Numbered from the stretch's first letter, positions 35,704 through 44,366 are shown. The stretch is 64,000 nt of DNA from Gallalistipes aquisgranensis (GCF_014982715.1 NZ_JADCJY010000001.1:1054001-1118000), one strand, 5' to 3'. The notes: generated by a model from the sequence alone, not told the origin. Made by a program: numbers and translations.

Positions 35704-36891
35704 TCACGATGCTGTCCGAAGAATCGGCAACAGTTTCCTGAGACAATATATGGCCGCAGCGACTGCTGTCGTCCCGCCCACATAACCGATCCAGGCGATC
35801 GAAAGATCGGAACAGACGATACCGCCCACCAGCGCCCCGCTGCCGATTCCCAAATTGTAGATGCCCGAATAGACCGACATGGCGACGGCCGTGGATTTCG
35901 GGGCGAATCGTATAATCTCAGACTGGAAAACGAGATTGAAAATCGTAATGGCCAGCCCCCACCCTATACACACCAGTATGACCGTACCGTGAGCGAACGA
36001 AGCAGGCCGTAACAGCAACAGGGCGACGGAGATGCCGATAACGGCGAACCGGACGAAAGTCTCCCTGTATTTCCCGTAATAACGGGAGAACAGGATGCTG
36101 CCGGCAATTCCGACCACACCGAACAGGGTCAGCACCCATGTTACCCATCCGTCACCCATGTGGGCCACCTGCCCCAGAAACGGTTCGATATAACTGTACC
36201 CGGTGTAATGGGCCGTGATGAGCACCAACGTCAGGAGATAGATGCCCAGCAGCGCCGGCTTCTCGATCAGGGCAGGCACCTTGCGCAGCGAAATGGCGCT
36301 GTCGCTCTTCATTTTCGGAAAAATCCATGCCAGCAATGCCAGCACGACCGCAGCGGCGACCGCAATGTAAAAGAAAGTCATACGCCAGCCCGCGTGCAGG
36401 CCGATAACCCGCCCCAACGGCAGCCCCACGATCATGGCGACGGAAGTTCCCGTAACGATGAGCCCCAAAGCCGCCGAACGGTGTACCTTCGGTGCGGCCC
36501 GCACGGCAAGCGGCGAAGCGATGGACCAGAATACAGCATGGGCACAGGCCACACCGATCCGGGAAGCCATCAACATCGGATAGGAGGTCGAAAGGGCCGA
36601 AACCAGATGACTGACAATAAACAGCCCGACCACCGTCAACAGCAGTCTGCGGCATTCCACCCGGGACACGAGCAGCATCAACGGCAGCGAAGCCATCGCC
36701 ACGACCCAGGCATAGACGGTAATCAGCAATCCCGCCGCGGCTTCCGTCGTGTGAAAATCCCGCGCGATGTCGCTGAGCAGACCGATCGGGACGAATTCCG
36801 ACGTGTTGAACACGAACGCTGCCAGCGTCAACCCGATGACCGGCAGCCATTTTTTCAGGAGAATCCTACTCCGAACCAGATGGCGATCCAT
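35704..36891 (-). CDS. sotB: SotB-type sugar efflux transporter (MFS)
   Basis: 395 aa, 12 membrane segments, MFS drug:H+ antiporter-1 branch. Similarity to E. coli SotB (YdeA) is strong: AAFVFNTSEFVPIGLLSDIA, YAWVVAMASLPLMLL, SRIGVACAHAVFWSI, GWRMTFFYIA and LITAHYTGYSYIEPF all line up. Exports arabinose or IPTG-like sugars in E. coli; here the substrate is unknown. The ATG at 36891 gives nearly the same length as E. coli SotB (396 aa); an earlier TTG would overlap the promoter box. Convergent with the PatB-like gene. Confidence 0.88.
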   Translation of the reverse strand: MDRHLVRSRILLKKWLPVIGLTLAAFVFNTSEFVPIGLLSDIARDFHTTEAAAGLLITVYAWVVAMASLPLMLLVSRVECRRLLLTVVGLFIVSHLVSALSTSYPMLMASRIGVACAHAVFWSIASPLAVRAAPKVHRSAALGLIVTGTSVAMIVGLPLGRVIGLHAGWRMTFFYIAVAAAVVLALLAWIFPKMKSDSAISLRKVPALIEKPALLGIYLLTLVLITAHYTGYSYIEPFLGQVAHMGDGWVTWVLTLFGVVGIAGSILFSRYYGKYRETFVRFAVIGISVALLLLRPASFAHGTVILVCIGWGLAITIFNLVFQSEIIRFAPKSTAVAMSVYSGIYNLGIGSGALVGGIVCSDLSIAWIGYVGGTTAVAAAIYCLRKLLPILRTAS

Positions 36892-36918
36892 ATCCGTACT
36901 CGACTTCAAATCCGGCGG

Positions 36919-36926
36919 CAAAAATA
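36919..36926 (-). promoter_or_regulatory. -7 box TATTTTTG for sotB
   Basis: Exact TAnnTTTG on the minus strand, 27 nt before the chosen start. Confidence 0.6.
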
Positions 36927-37007
36927 CGCGAACTTTCCGAAATCCGGCCGACGGACCGAAAAAAACATTTCGGGAACCTCAATCCGCCGCACCTTCCGTG
37001 CATCAGA

Positions 37008-37045
37008 AAAGGGAAGTCCCGCAGAAACTCGTTTGCGGGACTTCC
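37008..37045 (-). terminator. Terminator after the DUF4251 gene
   Basis: 12-bp perfect stem (37012-37023 with 37034-37045), followed on the minus strand by CCTTTTCT. Confidence 0.82.
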
Positions 37046-37066
37046 GGCCTCAGCGGCAGGGACGGA

Positions 37067-37657
37067 TTACAGAGCCGTTCCCTTGAAGACATTGGTTTGC
37101 GAGATCGGATAGAGGTTCCCGTAAACCGTAATGGTCCGCGAATTGAAATTGGGGACGACCGTCGCCATCGCCTTATTGCTCCCGGGCCATAGGGTAACGG
37201 ACACCTGGGCCGAAATACCTACCCCCACCACACTCATGGTGAGCGTCAGGTTGCCCCGCTTGTCCTCGCTGACGGAGACATTCGACGGAGCGCCCTCGAC
37301 CGTGACTCCCCCGATACCGTTGGGACCGGCAAAAATCGTATTGAAGGCTATCTGTACCGTCGCCTTGTCTTTGTTCATGGAGATGAAATTGGTGTTCTGA
37401 TCGACATACGCCATCGCTCCCCGGCGGAACATGATCTGATCCGCCTTTATGACGAAGGTACTGTCGTACAGAGAGACCGCCGCATTGTGGTACAGCACGG
37501 AGTCCATCACCATCTGCAGTTGCTTTTCCTTCTCTTTCTTATCCTTTCCCGCCTGTGCAGCCTCCTTACGGGCCTGCTCCAGCCTCTCAGCCGTGATCTG
37601 CGCCTGGGTCGTCGACACTGCAGCGGCCATCAGGACTATCAAAAACAATCTTTTCAT
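37067..37657 (-). CDS. DUF4251 exported protein
   Basis: 196 aa. Signal peptide ending STTQA-Q (about residue 20), then a charged helix rich in K, E and Q (residues 22-47), then the DUF4251 beta domain: FVIKADQIMFRRGAMAYVDQNTNFISM, AFNTIFAGPNGIGGVTVEGAPSN and TLTMSVVGVGISAQVSVTL. Widespread in gut Bacteroidota as a periplasmic or outer-membrane-associated protein of unknown function. Monocistronic with its own terminator. A TAGCTTTT box (37707-37714, minus strand) may be its promoter, one mismatch from the consensus. Confidence 0.8.
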   Translation of the reverse strand: MKRLFLIVLMAAAVSTTQAQITAERLEQARKEAAQAGKDKKEKEKQLQMVMDSVLYHNAAVSLYDSTFVIKADQIMFRRGAMAYVDQNTNFISMNKDKATVQIAFNTIFAGPNGIGGVTVEGAPSNVSVSEDKRGNLTLTMSVVGVGISAQVSVTLWPGSNKAMATVVPNFNSRTITVYGNLYPISQTNVFKGTAL

Positions 37658-37971
37658 ACTTAATTCTCTTTTTAATTTTAATATCCATACGATCAAAAGC
37701 CATTCCAAAAAGCTAATAACTAAGCGTTTCGACCGAGTTTTTTATTGTGCGGAAAACAAAAAAGAAAAGCAACGATCCTGTTTTCCCGCTCCTATGCCCG
37801 CAGAGCCGCACTCCTTCCTTTTTTCTGTACGGTTTGTCAAACGGCCATCGTTTCGACAGAAATATGACAGTCCGGCATATTCTCCGCGGTCCGGCAGTAA
37901 AAACAGAGAAAAAAACACGGCCCGTTTTCGCCGGATACACTTTTTTCACTCCAATTTTCAGACCGGTTGAC
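37658..37971. other. Divergent intergenic stretch
   Basis: About 310 nt between the DUF4251 start and the next promoter. Contains AT-rich promoter-like sequence for DUF4251 at its left end and pyrimidine-rich sequence beyond. Short frames on both strands look non-coding. No RNA gene or repeat recognised. Confidence 0.4.
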
Positions 37972-37979
37972 TATCTTTG
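37972..37979 (+). promoter_or_regulatory. -7 box TATCTTTG for the flavin-binding gene and msrBA
   Basis: Exact TAnnTTTG, 18 nt before the ATG at 37998. Confidence 0.65.
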
Positions 37980-37997
37980 TCCGTATAATTCCGACAA

Positions 37998-38408
37998 ATG
38001 ATGGAGACGATACGGCAAAAGGCAGAACGGATGCTCGACCGCACCGAGACACTGGTCCTCGCCACGGTGGACGAAAAAGGGTTCCCGCGCCCCGTCCCGA
38101 TGGTCAAACTCTATTCGGACGGATTCGGGGAGATATGGTTCTCGACCGATACGGAAGCGGAAAAAGTGAGCCACCTGCGGATGAATCCCCGTGCAGGTAT
38201 CTGCCTGTACGAACGGGGCAACATGGTGGCGCTGACAGGAACGGCCGAAGTGATCGACGATCCCGAAACGAAAAGACAGATGTGGCAGGAGTGGATGATC
38301 GCCCATTTCCGGGGCGGAGAAAGCGACCCTACATATTGCCTGATCCGTTTCCGCGCCACCGGAGCTACCTACTGGATCGACCGCAGGGCGGGAAGGGAGA
38401 CCCTGTGA
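37998..38408 (+). CDS. Pyridoxamine 5'-phosphate oxidase-like flavin-binding protein
   Basis: 136 aa, cytoplasmic split-barrel protein of the general-stress-protein-26 type. RTETLVLATVDEKGFPRPVPM and EIWFSTDTEAEKVSHLRMNPRAGICLYE form the FMN-binding barrel, followed by VALTGTAEVIDDPETKRQMW. Such proteins bind FMN or F420-like cofactors and are linked to stress; true PdxH activity is unlikely as the protein is too short and lacks the PLP-site C-terminus. 52 nt upstream of msrBA and probably co-transcribed with it. Confidence 0.82.
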   Translation: MMETIRQKAERMLDRTETLVLATVDEKGFPRPVPMVKLYSDGFGEIWFSTDTEAEKVSHLRMNPRAGICLYERGNMVALTGTAEVIDDPETKRQMWQEWMIAHFRGGESDPTYCLIRFRATGATYWIDRRAGRETL

Positions 38409-38460
38409 AGAGTCGCAGGCAGGATTTTTGCAGGAAATTCAAGAAAACGAAAACAACGGC

Positions 38461-39381
38461 ATGAAAACGATTCTGATTGCATTGTCGATCCTCGGTTTCG
38501 TTCTGCCGGCCATAGCGCAAACCATGAAAAAAGAGCTTACCGAAGAGGAAAAACGAATCATTCTGCACAAAGGCACCGAAGCCCCCTTCTCGGGTGAATA
38601 CTGCAATTTCAAAGGCAAAGGCATTTACCGGTGCAAAGCCTGCGGAACACCACTCTACCGATCCGGAGACAAGTTCGATTCGGGATGCGGATGGCCCAGT
38701 TTCGACGACGAGATACCGGGAGCCGTACGGCGAACGCCCGACGCCGACGGGAGACGTACGGAAATCACCTGCGCCCGGTGCGGCGGCCATTTGGGCCATG
38801 TCTTTCTGGGTGAAGGACTGACTCCGAAAAACACGCGCCACTGCGTGAACTCGCTTTCGCTCGAATTCGTCCCGGAAGGAAAGGAGCGGAGAACGGAGAG
38901 AATGGAAACCGCCATCTTCGCCGGGGGATGTTTCTGGGGCGTGGAATACATGATGGAGAAAACGCCCGGGGTGCTTTCCGTGGAATCGGGATATATCGGA
39001 GGTAAGACGGATCATCCCTCTTACGAAGAGGTCTGTTCGCACACGACGGGACATGCCGAAGCCATACAGGTAATTTTCGATCCGACAAAAGTCTCTTACG
39101 AGACGTTGGCCCGGCTTTTCTTCGAAATACACGACCCCACGCAGTTGAACCGTCAGGGTCCCGATGTGGGCGATCAGTACCGCTCCGAAATATTCTACAC
39201 CACGCCCGCACAAAAAGAGATGGCCGAACGGCTCATTCGGACACTGAAGGAGAAGGGTTACGACGTAGTGACCCGCGTCACACCCGCCGCCACGTTCTGG
39301 AAAGCCGAAAACTATCACCAGGACTACTACCGGCGCAAGGGCACCCGACCTTATTGTCACGGTTATACGAAACGGTTCTGA
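38461..39381 (+). CDS. msrBA: Secreted MsrB-MsrA fusion, methionine sulfoxide reductase
   Basis: 306 aa. A signal peptide (residues 1-19, PAIA-Q) directs it to the periplasm. The MsrB domain comes first (about 22-140): zinc cysteines Cys58, Cys61, Cys104, Cys107 and the catalytic Cys128 in RHCVNS, reducing the R-sulfoxide. The MsrA domain follows (about 148-300): catalytic Cys157 in GGCFWG and the VGDQYRSEIFY block, reducing the S-sulfoxide. The B-A order is the Bacteroidota-type arrangement rather than the PilB A-B order. It repairs oxidised envelope methionines; the periplasmic electron donor is not in this window. Confidence 0.93.
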   Translation: MKTILIALSILGFVLPAIAQTMKKELTEEEKRIILHKGTEAPFSGEYCNFKGKGIYRCKACGTPLYRSGDKFDSGCGWPSFDDEIPGAVRRTPDADGRRTEITCARCGGHLGHVFLGEGLTPKNTRHCVNSLSLEFVPEGKERRTERMETAIFAGGCFWGVEYMMEKTPGVLSVESGYIGGKTDHPSYEEVCSHTTGHAEAIQVIFDPTKVSYETLARLFFEIHDPTQLNRQGPDVGDQYRSEIFYTTPAQKEMAERLIRTLKEKGYDVVTRVTPAATFWKAENYHQDYYRRKGTRPYCHGYTKRF

Positions 39382-39408
39382 AACACCTCTTTTGCCACGG
39401 GAAAAAGA

Positions 39409-39439
39409 TTTCGTTTTTCCGGACGTTTCGCTACCTTTG
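39409..39439 (+). promoter_or_regulatory. Promoter for the FMN reductase gene
   Basis: TTTC at 39409-39412, 19-nt spacer, TACCTTTG at 39432-39439. The ATG candidates at 39448 and 39457 lie only 8 and 17 nt downstream. Confidence 0.6.
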
Positions 39440-39456
39440 CCGTAAACATGAAACCT

Positions 39457-40011
39457 ATGAAACACATCGCCATCCTCTCATCCAGCGTGCGGGAAGGGCG
39501 GCTCAGCCACCGCGCCGCACTTTATATCCACCGTTATATCGAAGATCACTATCCGGCAACGGCTGAAATTCTCGATCTGAAAAGTTACGGATTTCCACTG
39601 TTCGACGAACGACTGGCCTATCAGAAAAACCCTTCCGAAAAGCTGCTGGATTTCACCCGGAGATTGATGGGAGCCGACGGAATCGTCATCGTTACCCCCG
39701 TCTACAACGCCAGTTTCCCGGCGGCACTGAAAAACGTGATCGACCTCTATTATGCGGAATGGAAACGGAAACCCGTCGGAATCGTCTCCGTCACCTCGGG
39801 CAGCGTACCGGGTATCGCCACCGTCCAGCAACTGCAAACCCTGCTGCTGAAACTGGGCGCACTCGTACCTCCCGTCCTTGCCACGGCCATCCAGGCCGCC
39901 GAAACCTTTACGGAGGACGGAGAGGGAGGACCGGCGGCGGAACGGACGGTACGCCCGCTGCTCGGAGAGTTGCTGTGGCTCATGGAACGGACGGAATCCC
40001 CGTCCGTTTAG
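39457..40011 (+). CDS. NADPH-dependent FMN reductase-like flavoprotein
   Basis: 184 aa flavodoxin-like protein. N-terminal strand HIAILSSSVREGRLSHR binds the FMN phosphate, and MGADGIVIVTPVYNASFPAALKNVIDLYY is the family hallmark; VSVTSGS follows. Reduces flavins or quinones with NAD(P)H. Two ATGs are possible, 39448 and 39457; the second is preferred because the first would leave almost no leader after the promoter box, but the choice is open. It belongs to the redox cluster 37998-41635 and is followed 39 nt later by yaaA. Confidence 0.82.
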   Translation: MKHIAILSSSVREGRLSHRAALYIHRYIEDHYPATAEILDLKSYGFPLFDERLAYQKNPSEKLLDFTRRLMGADGIVIVTPVYNASFPAALKNVIDLYYAEWKRKPVGIVSVTSGSVPGIATVQQLQTLLLKLGALVPPVLATAIQAAETFTEDGEGGPAAERTVRPLLGELLWLMERTESPSV

Positions 40012-40050
40012 GCACTCTATTTGCACGTCGATCCCGAAAATTCGCAGACC

Positions 40051-40818
40051 ATGCTGATTCTTCTGTCACCGGCCAAAACCATGAATATGGAGCCGCAGGA
40101 GAGGCGACTCCCTTCATCGCGGCCCCGATACGAAAAGGAGGCGGAATACCTCGCTTCTGAGATGCGGAAATTCTCCGCTCCGCAATTGGGAAAACTGCTG
40201 AAAATAAACGACAGTCTGGCTCAGGTCAATTTCGAACGTTACCAGCGTTTCGGTTCGGCCTCCAATCCGGAAAAACAGGCCCTTTTCGCTTATGACGGCA
40301 GCGTATTCCGGCACATCGACCCGGCAGGAATGACGGACGACGACCTTCTGTATGCCCAGGAACGCCTGCGCATCGTCTCCACCCTGTACGGCCTGGTCCG
40401 TCCGCTGGACCTTATCCAGGCCTACCGGATCGCCTTTACGCTCCGCCTCGGCGACAGAAATGGCGATCTGTACGATTACTGGTATCCGAAACTGACCGAG
40501 CCGCTGATCGAAACGGCCCGCAAAGCCGGCGATATCGTGATCAACCTGGCAAGTCAGGACGTTATGGCCGCCTTGGACACCGACCGGATCAGGCAACAGG
40601 TCGGCATGATCGACGCCGAGTTTCAGGAACACCGAAACGGCCGTTACGAAACGGTGCGAACCTATGCGAAAATGGCCCGGGGAGAGATGACCCGGTTCAT
40701 CCTCCGTAACCGAATCGAATCGCCGGAGGGGATGAAAGCGTTCGGCTGGAACGGTTTTGCCTTCGACGAGCGGCTCTCCTCCCATGAAAAGATAATTTTT
40801 ACCCGCGAAAAAAAGTGA
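40051..40818 (+). CDS. yaaA: Peroxide stress protein YaaA (DUF328)
   Basis: 255 aa cytoplasmic DNA-binding-fold protein that limits iron-driven damage during peroxide stress in E. coli. Start MLILLSPAKTM is the family N-terminus; LYGLVRPLDLIQAYRIAF, LYDYWYPKLTEPL, VINLASQDVMAAL and RGEMTRFILRNRI follow in the usual order. Complete length. The ATG at 40051 was preferred to an upstream TTG. It is flanked by redox enzymes and the next gene starts 4 nt later, so a stress-response operon is likely. Confidence 0.92.
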   Translation: MLILLSPAKTMNMEPQERRLPSSRPRYEKEAEYLASEMRKFSAPQLGKLLKINDSLAQVNFERYQRFGSASNPEKQALFAYDGSVFRHIDPAGMTDDDLLYAQERLRIVSTLYGLVRPLDLIQAYRIAFTLRLGDRNGDLYDYWYPKLTEPLIETARKAGDIVINLASQDVMAALDTDRIRQQVGMIDAEFQEHRNGRYETVRTYAKMARGEMTRFILRNRIESPEGMKAFGWNGFAFDERLSSHEKIIFTREKK

Positions 40819-40822
40819 CACC

Positions 40823-41635
40823 ATGCTGATTCACGTATCCGACCGGTGTATCCGCTGCGGCCGCTGCAAAGCCGTCTGCCCTACCTCCATCATAGAAATG
40901 ACCGATAGCAAACCGTTCATCGAAGAGAGAGACGAAGGCCGGTGCATCGTATGCGGCCATTGCGTGGCCGTCTGTCCGGAAGAGGCGCTCGACCATCGAC
41001 TGGCCCCGCTCAAAGAGCAGACAAAAATGAAAAAGATCCCGGCGGCAGGTCCTAAGAAGACACGTACCCTGTTGCGTTCGGTACGTTCGGTCCGCGTTTA
41101 CAAAAAAGACGAGGTGGACCGGAAGATAGTCACCCGGATCGCGGATACCGCCCGTTTCGCACCTACCGGCCTCAATTCGCAGGACGTGACTTTTCTGGCG
41201 GTCATGGAACGGGAAACCGTGCAGGAACTATCCCGCCGCACGATGGAATGGATGAAAAAAGCGTCCGCATCCGGGGCGGAATGGTCCATGTCTTACGGAA
41301 AACTGTTCTCCGAAGAAAAGAATGCGAAAAGGGACCCTGTCTTCCGGGGAGCTCCGCACGTACTAATTGCCCTGGCCGACAGTTCCTCCCCGTACGGCAC
41401 GGACAACGCCTGTATGGCAATGGTCTACGCCCGTATCCAGGCCACGGCGATGGACATAGGCACATGCAGGGCCGGTTTTTTCGAACAATATGCCCGGGCG
41501 GAGCCCCGGGAAGTGGCCGCCCTGCTCCGGCTGCCCGAAAAGCGGATCGTAGGGGCGGCTGTCATGCTGGGATATGCGAAATACACATACCGCAGACTGC
41601 CCGACCGGGACCCGCTGAGGATCGAATTCATCTGA
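40823..41635 (+). CDS. Ferredoxin-nitroreductase fusion protein
   Basis: 270 aa. Two 4Fe-4S motifs open the protein: CIRCGRCKAVCP (Cys9, 12, 15, 19) and CIVCGHCVAVCP (Cys41, 44, 47, 51). From about residue 85 a nitroreductase FMN domain follows: LRSVRSVRVYKKDEVD, ARFAPTGLNSQDV, APHVLIALAD and the C-terminal EKRIVGAAVMLGYAKYTYRR. It probably passes electrons from an internal ferredoxin to FMN and on to a nitro- or quinone-type substrate. 4 nt after yaaA, last gene of the redox run, ending in a bidirectional terminator. Confidence 0.9.
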   Translation: MLIHVSDRCIRCGRCKAVCPTSIIEMTDSKPFIEERDEGRCIVCGHCVAVCPEEALDHRLAPLKEQTKMKKIPAAGPKKTRTLLRSVRSVRVYKKDEVDRKIVTRIADTARFAPTGLNSQDVTFLAVMERETVQELSRRTMEWMKKASASGAEWSMSYGKLFSEEKNAKRDPVFRGAPHVLIALADSSSPYGTDNACMAMVYARIQATAMDIGTCRAGFFEQYARAEPREVAALLRLPEKRIVGAAVMLGYAKYTYRRLPDRDPLRIEFI

Positions 41636-41636
41636 C

Positions 41637-41666
41637 GAAAAAACCCTGCCCGGACAGGGATTTTTC
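41637..41666. terminator. Bidirectional terminator between converging genes
   Basis: AAAAACCCTG pairs with CAGGGATTTTT (one unpaired base) around a 6-nt loop, serving the nitroreductase and the DoxX gene. Confidence 0.78.
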
Positions 41667-41668
41667 AT

Positions 41669-42124
41669 CTATCGGTCGCGGCGCTCCCACCGCTCCAGTC
41701 TCCGCCATAGCAGCATGTCGAGGGAGAGACGTCCGGGACCGCCTATCAACAGCACGACGAACATGCCGAAATAGAGCAAAGCGAGTTCGGAGGTTTCGAG
41801 CGCGAAGGCAGGATAAGTACAGAAGGCTGCGATCCACATGGAAAACAGCAGGGGCAAAAGCGCCAGCCGGGTAAAAAGGCCCAGGATCACCAGCAGGGAA
41901 CAGACAGTTTCGACCAGCGTTATCATCACGAGCGACGCGGTACTGCCCCAGCCTATGGGATCGGGAAATGTAGCGGAAAGCCTGGCGAAACCGGCGATTT
42001 TGGCACAGCCGTGCGTCAGCATCAGCCCGCCGGCCAACAGCCGCAGCAGGAGCAGAGCCAGTCCGGGAGCCTTGCGGGCGAGTACCAGACCTGCGAATGA
42101 AACGAAAGAGCGATTCATCGGCAT
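41669..42124 (-). CDS. DoxX family membrane protein
   Basis: 151 aa with four hydrophobic segments. LALLLLRLLAGGLMLTHGCAKIAGF is the DoxX signature (Arg in TM1 and the GxxK turn), followed by VMITLVETVCSLLVILGLFTRLALLPLLF. Members associate with thiol and redox enzymes or quinone electron transfer, but the role here is unknown. Two start codons lie 6 nt apart (42124 and 42118). Only 1 nt separates it from the SDR stop, so the two genes are probably translated together. Confidence 0.83.
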   Translation of the reverse strand: MPMNRSFVSFAGLVLARKAPGLALLLLRLLAGGLMLTHGCAKIAGFARLSATFPDPIGWGSTASLVMITLVETVCSLLVILGLFTRLALLPLLFSMWIAAFCTYPAFALETSELALLYFGMFVVLLIGGPGRLSLDMLLWRRLERWERRDR

Positions 42125-42125
42125 A

Positions 42126-42935
42126 TCATTTATTTTCGGAAATATTGAAAATCTCGACCATATCCTCCACCGTCGGGTTGTGACAGCTCATCCCACCGTC
42201 GGCCACGATGTTCTGTCCGGAAATATAACGGGCATCCTCGGAGGCGAGAAAGGCGATCGTCGCCGCAATGTCTCCGGCTTCGCCCAGATAACGCACGGCA
42301 TTGTATTTCAGAAATATTTCCCGCAGGTTTTCCGGAAGGGCTCCCGTAGCGGCCGGGGTCATCACGAGCCACGGGGAAACGCAGTTGCAACGGATACCCT
42401 TTTTCCCGTACTGGGACGCGACATAGCGGGTGAGATTGATCACCCCTGCCTTGGTCATTCCATAAAGCGAGCCGCGGAAATCACCCATCAGTCCGCTGAT
42501 CGAAGCGACGTTGACGATCGCCCCCCGTTCCCGCTCCAACATGGAGGGCAACGCGGCCTGCATGGTGACGATCATGCTGCGCAGATTGGCATGAAAGATC
42601 GTATCGAAATAATCCGTATCCAAATTCAGGATGTCCAGATCACGGTCCAGATCGGTAATTCCGACATTGTTGACCAGTACGTCGATTCTGCCGAACCGGG
42701 CAAGAGTCCGTTCGACGATCTGGCGGCCGCTGCCCGCATCTTCCGCATCGAAAAAGAGCGGAAAGGTTTCGCCTCCCTTTTCATTCAACGCTCCGGAAAG
42801 AGCGGTGGCGCCCGCCAGGTTGTAGTCGGCTATGGCCACGCGGGCCCCTTCCTCCACGAACCTCTCCACGGTCGCCCGTCCGATACCGCGCGCTCCGCCC
42901 GTGACCAGCACGGCAGTATGTTCAAATCGTCTCAT
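42126..42935 (-). CDS. Short-chain dehydrogenase/reductase
   Basis: 269 aa cytoplasmic NAD(P)-dependent oxidoreductase. TGGARGIGRA binds cofactor, DYNLAG with acidic Asp after the second strand suggests NAD preference, LVNNVG is present, and the catalytic set is Ser in NVASISGLMG with YGMTK. The C-terminal GQNIVADGGMSCHNP is the classical SDR end. Substrate unknown. Leads an operon with DoxX, whose start lies 1 nt after its stop; such SDR-DoxX pairs suggest membrane-linked redox chemistry, which is inference. Its -7 region could not be placed. Confidence 0.87.
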   Translation of the reverse strand: MRRFEHTAVLVTGGARGIGRATVERFVEEGARVAIADYNLAGATALSGALNEKGGETFPLFFDAEDAGSGRQIVERTLARFGRIDVLVNNVGITDLDRDLDILNLDTDYFDTIFHANLRSMIVTMQAALPSMLERERGAIVNVASISGLMGDFRGSLYGMTKAGVINLTRYVASQYGKKGIRCNCVSPWLVMTPAATGALPENLREIFLKYNAVRYLGEAGDIAATIAFLASEDARYISGQNIVADGGMSCHNPTVEDMVEIFNISENK

Positions 42936-43002
42936 CGTGCAATTGTGTTTTATGTGGTAACGGAATCATCTTCTGCAAAAGCAGTTCCAAAAATAATCGG
43001 AA

Positions 43003-44007
43003 CTAAGCTTCGCGCTCCTCGTCCGGACGGGTCACCTCGTGGAGGGTGAGCGCCAGCGGCGATGTGAATGCGGCCGTCCGGTAAGGACAGTCGGGCATGG
43101 CACAACGGGAACATTGTGAGACGCGGCAGGGATCGGAATGGATCGAGACCTGCACCCTGTTTCCGAAGCCGGCAGCGATGGTGTCCCGGAGACGGTCGCA
43201 GGCCGTATGCCCCTGTACGATATCGTAATACCACGGCAGGGTCAGATCGCAATCTATGTAGAGGAAACTCCCGTACCGGATCGTCTTCAGATTATGCACG
43301 TCCACCCAATCGGGCTCCCGACTGGCAGAAATCGCTTCGGTCATGGTCTCCAGCACCTGCTCGTCGGCCTTGTCCATAAGGCCGGAAACGGTTTTGCGCA
43401 GAATGGAAAACCCCGTCACCACGATAATTCCGCCGAAAAGCAGGGCCAGTGCACTGTCGATCCAGCCGATGCGGGTGAAATAGAGCAGGAGCAATCCCGA
43501 CACCAGACCGATCGTAGAATAGGTGTCGGACTGCAGATGCCGGCCGCCCGCGACCAGTGCGATGGATTCATATCTTTTACCGACCCGGATGCTGTACCAT
43601 CCCATGACGTAGTTGACCGCACCCGCCACGGCGATGATGACGATCCCCACATCCAGCTTTTCGACCGCAGAGGGAACGAACAGCCGTTTGACCCCTTCGA
43701 ATATGATAATCAGACCGGCTGCCATGATCATCAACCCTTCGACCGACGCGGAGATCAACTCCACCTTCCCGTGACCGAACGGATGACTGTCGTCCCTGGG
43801 TTTGGCCGACAGGCGGATGCTGTAAAGACTGATGAAACCCGCCGTGACATTCACGATACTCTCCATGGCATCGGTCAGCACCCCCACCGAATTGGTCAGG
43901 AAAAAGGCCATGAATTTGCCCGCGAGCAACAGCACCGACACCGTGACGATATAGGTCTGAATCCTCAGTTTGAGGGTATCCTCTTTCGATATGGTATTTT
44001 CGGCCAT
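43003..44007 (-). CDS. Cation diffusion facilitator transporter
   Basis: 334 aa. Six membrane segments: FMAFFLTNSVGVLTDAMESIVN contains the conserved TM2 metal-site region (usually HxxxD or DxxxD; here the TDAMES segment), and DDSHPFGHGKVE is the CDF signature loop. The cytoplasmic C-terminal domain (about 215-290) is the ferredoxin-like sensor. A cysteine-rich tail, DPCRVSQCSRCAMPDCPYR, probably binds zinc and is common in Bacteroidota CDF proteins. Exports divalent cations such as zinc or iron. Start 44007 is 17 nt after a promoter box. Confidence 0.88.
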   Translation of the reverse strand: MAENTISKEDTLKLRIQTYIVTVSVLLLAGKFMAFFLTNSVGVLTDAMESIVNVTAGFISLYSIRLSAKPRDDSHPFGHGKVELISASVEGLMIMAAGLIIIFEGVKRLFVPSAVEKLDVGIVIIAVAGAVNYVMGWYSIRVGKRYESIALVAGGRHLQSDTYSTIGLVSGLLLLYFTRIGWIDSALALLFGGIIVVTGFSILRKTVSGLMDKADEQVLETMTEAISASREPDWVDVHNLKTIRYGSFLYIDCDLTLPWYYDIVQGHTACDRLRDTIAAGFGNRVQVSIHSDPCRVSQCSRCAMPDCPYRTAAFTSPLALTLHEVTRPDEEREA

Positions 44008-44024
44008 CTTTTTCGATTGAAAGG

Positions 44025-44055
44025 CAAAGTTAACCATATTCCGCGGAAAACCAAG
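44025..44055 (-). promoter_or_regulatory. Promoter for the cation diffusion facilitator gene
   Basis: Minus-strand CTTG, 19-nt spacer, TAACTTTG (44032 to 44025), 17 nt before the start. Confidence 0.65.
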
Positions 44056-44275
44056 AGTTTCTCCGGCACTGGAGCAGGAAGGCCGTAAATCGGAACGCCT
44101 CGGCCGCAGAGCCACAGACCTTTCCGCAAACGTCCGGCGGTCCAGGCAGACCACCTCTGGCGATCGTCAGCCTTGCAACAGAGAAAAAAACGTTCCGAAA
44201 AGCAGACGACCTGCTTTTTAGACCATAAATAAATACTTTCAGACCATGAAAGTGCCTCCGGCAAATCGGGGAAAA
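44056..44275. other. Intergenic stretch with one hairpin
   Basis: About 220 nt without a supported gene between the CDF promoter and the next promoter. AAAAGCAG (44198-44205) pairs with CTGCTTTT (44211-44218), a terminator-like hairpin followed by T on the plus strand, with no gene assigned to it. Confidence 0.35.
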
Positions 44276-44307
44276 ATTGTCTGCCCGGATTTTAATTCGT
44301 ACATTTG
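44276..44307 (+). promoter_or_regulatory. Promoter for the YtfJ-like gene
   Basis: ATTG at 44276-44279, 20-nt spacer, TACATTTG (44300-44307), with a 59-nt leader before the ATG. Confidence 0.62.
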
Positions 44308-44366
44308 CACCGATTTTGGTTGTCACGTACTTTTTATTGACGAAACCGTAATGTAATTTTTCAGTT

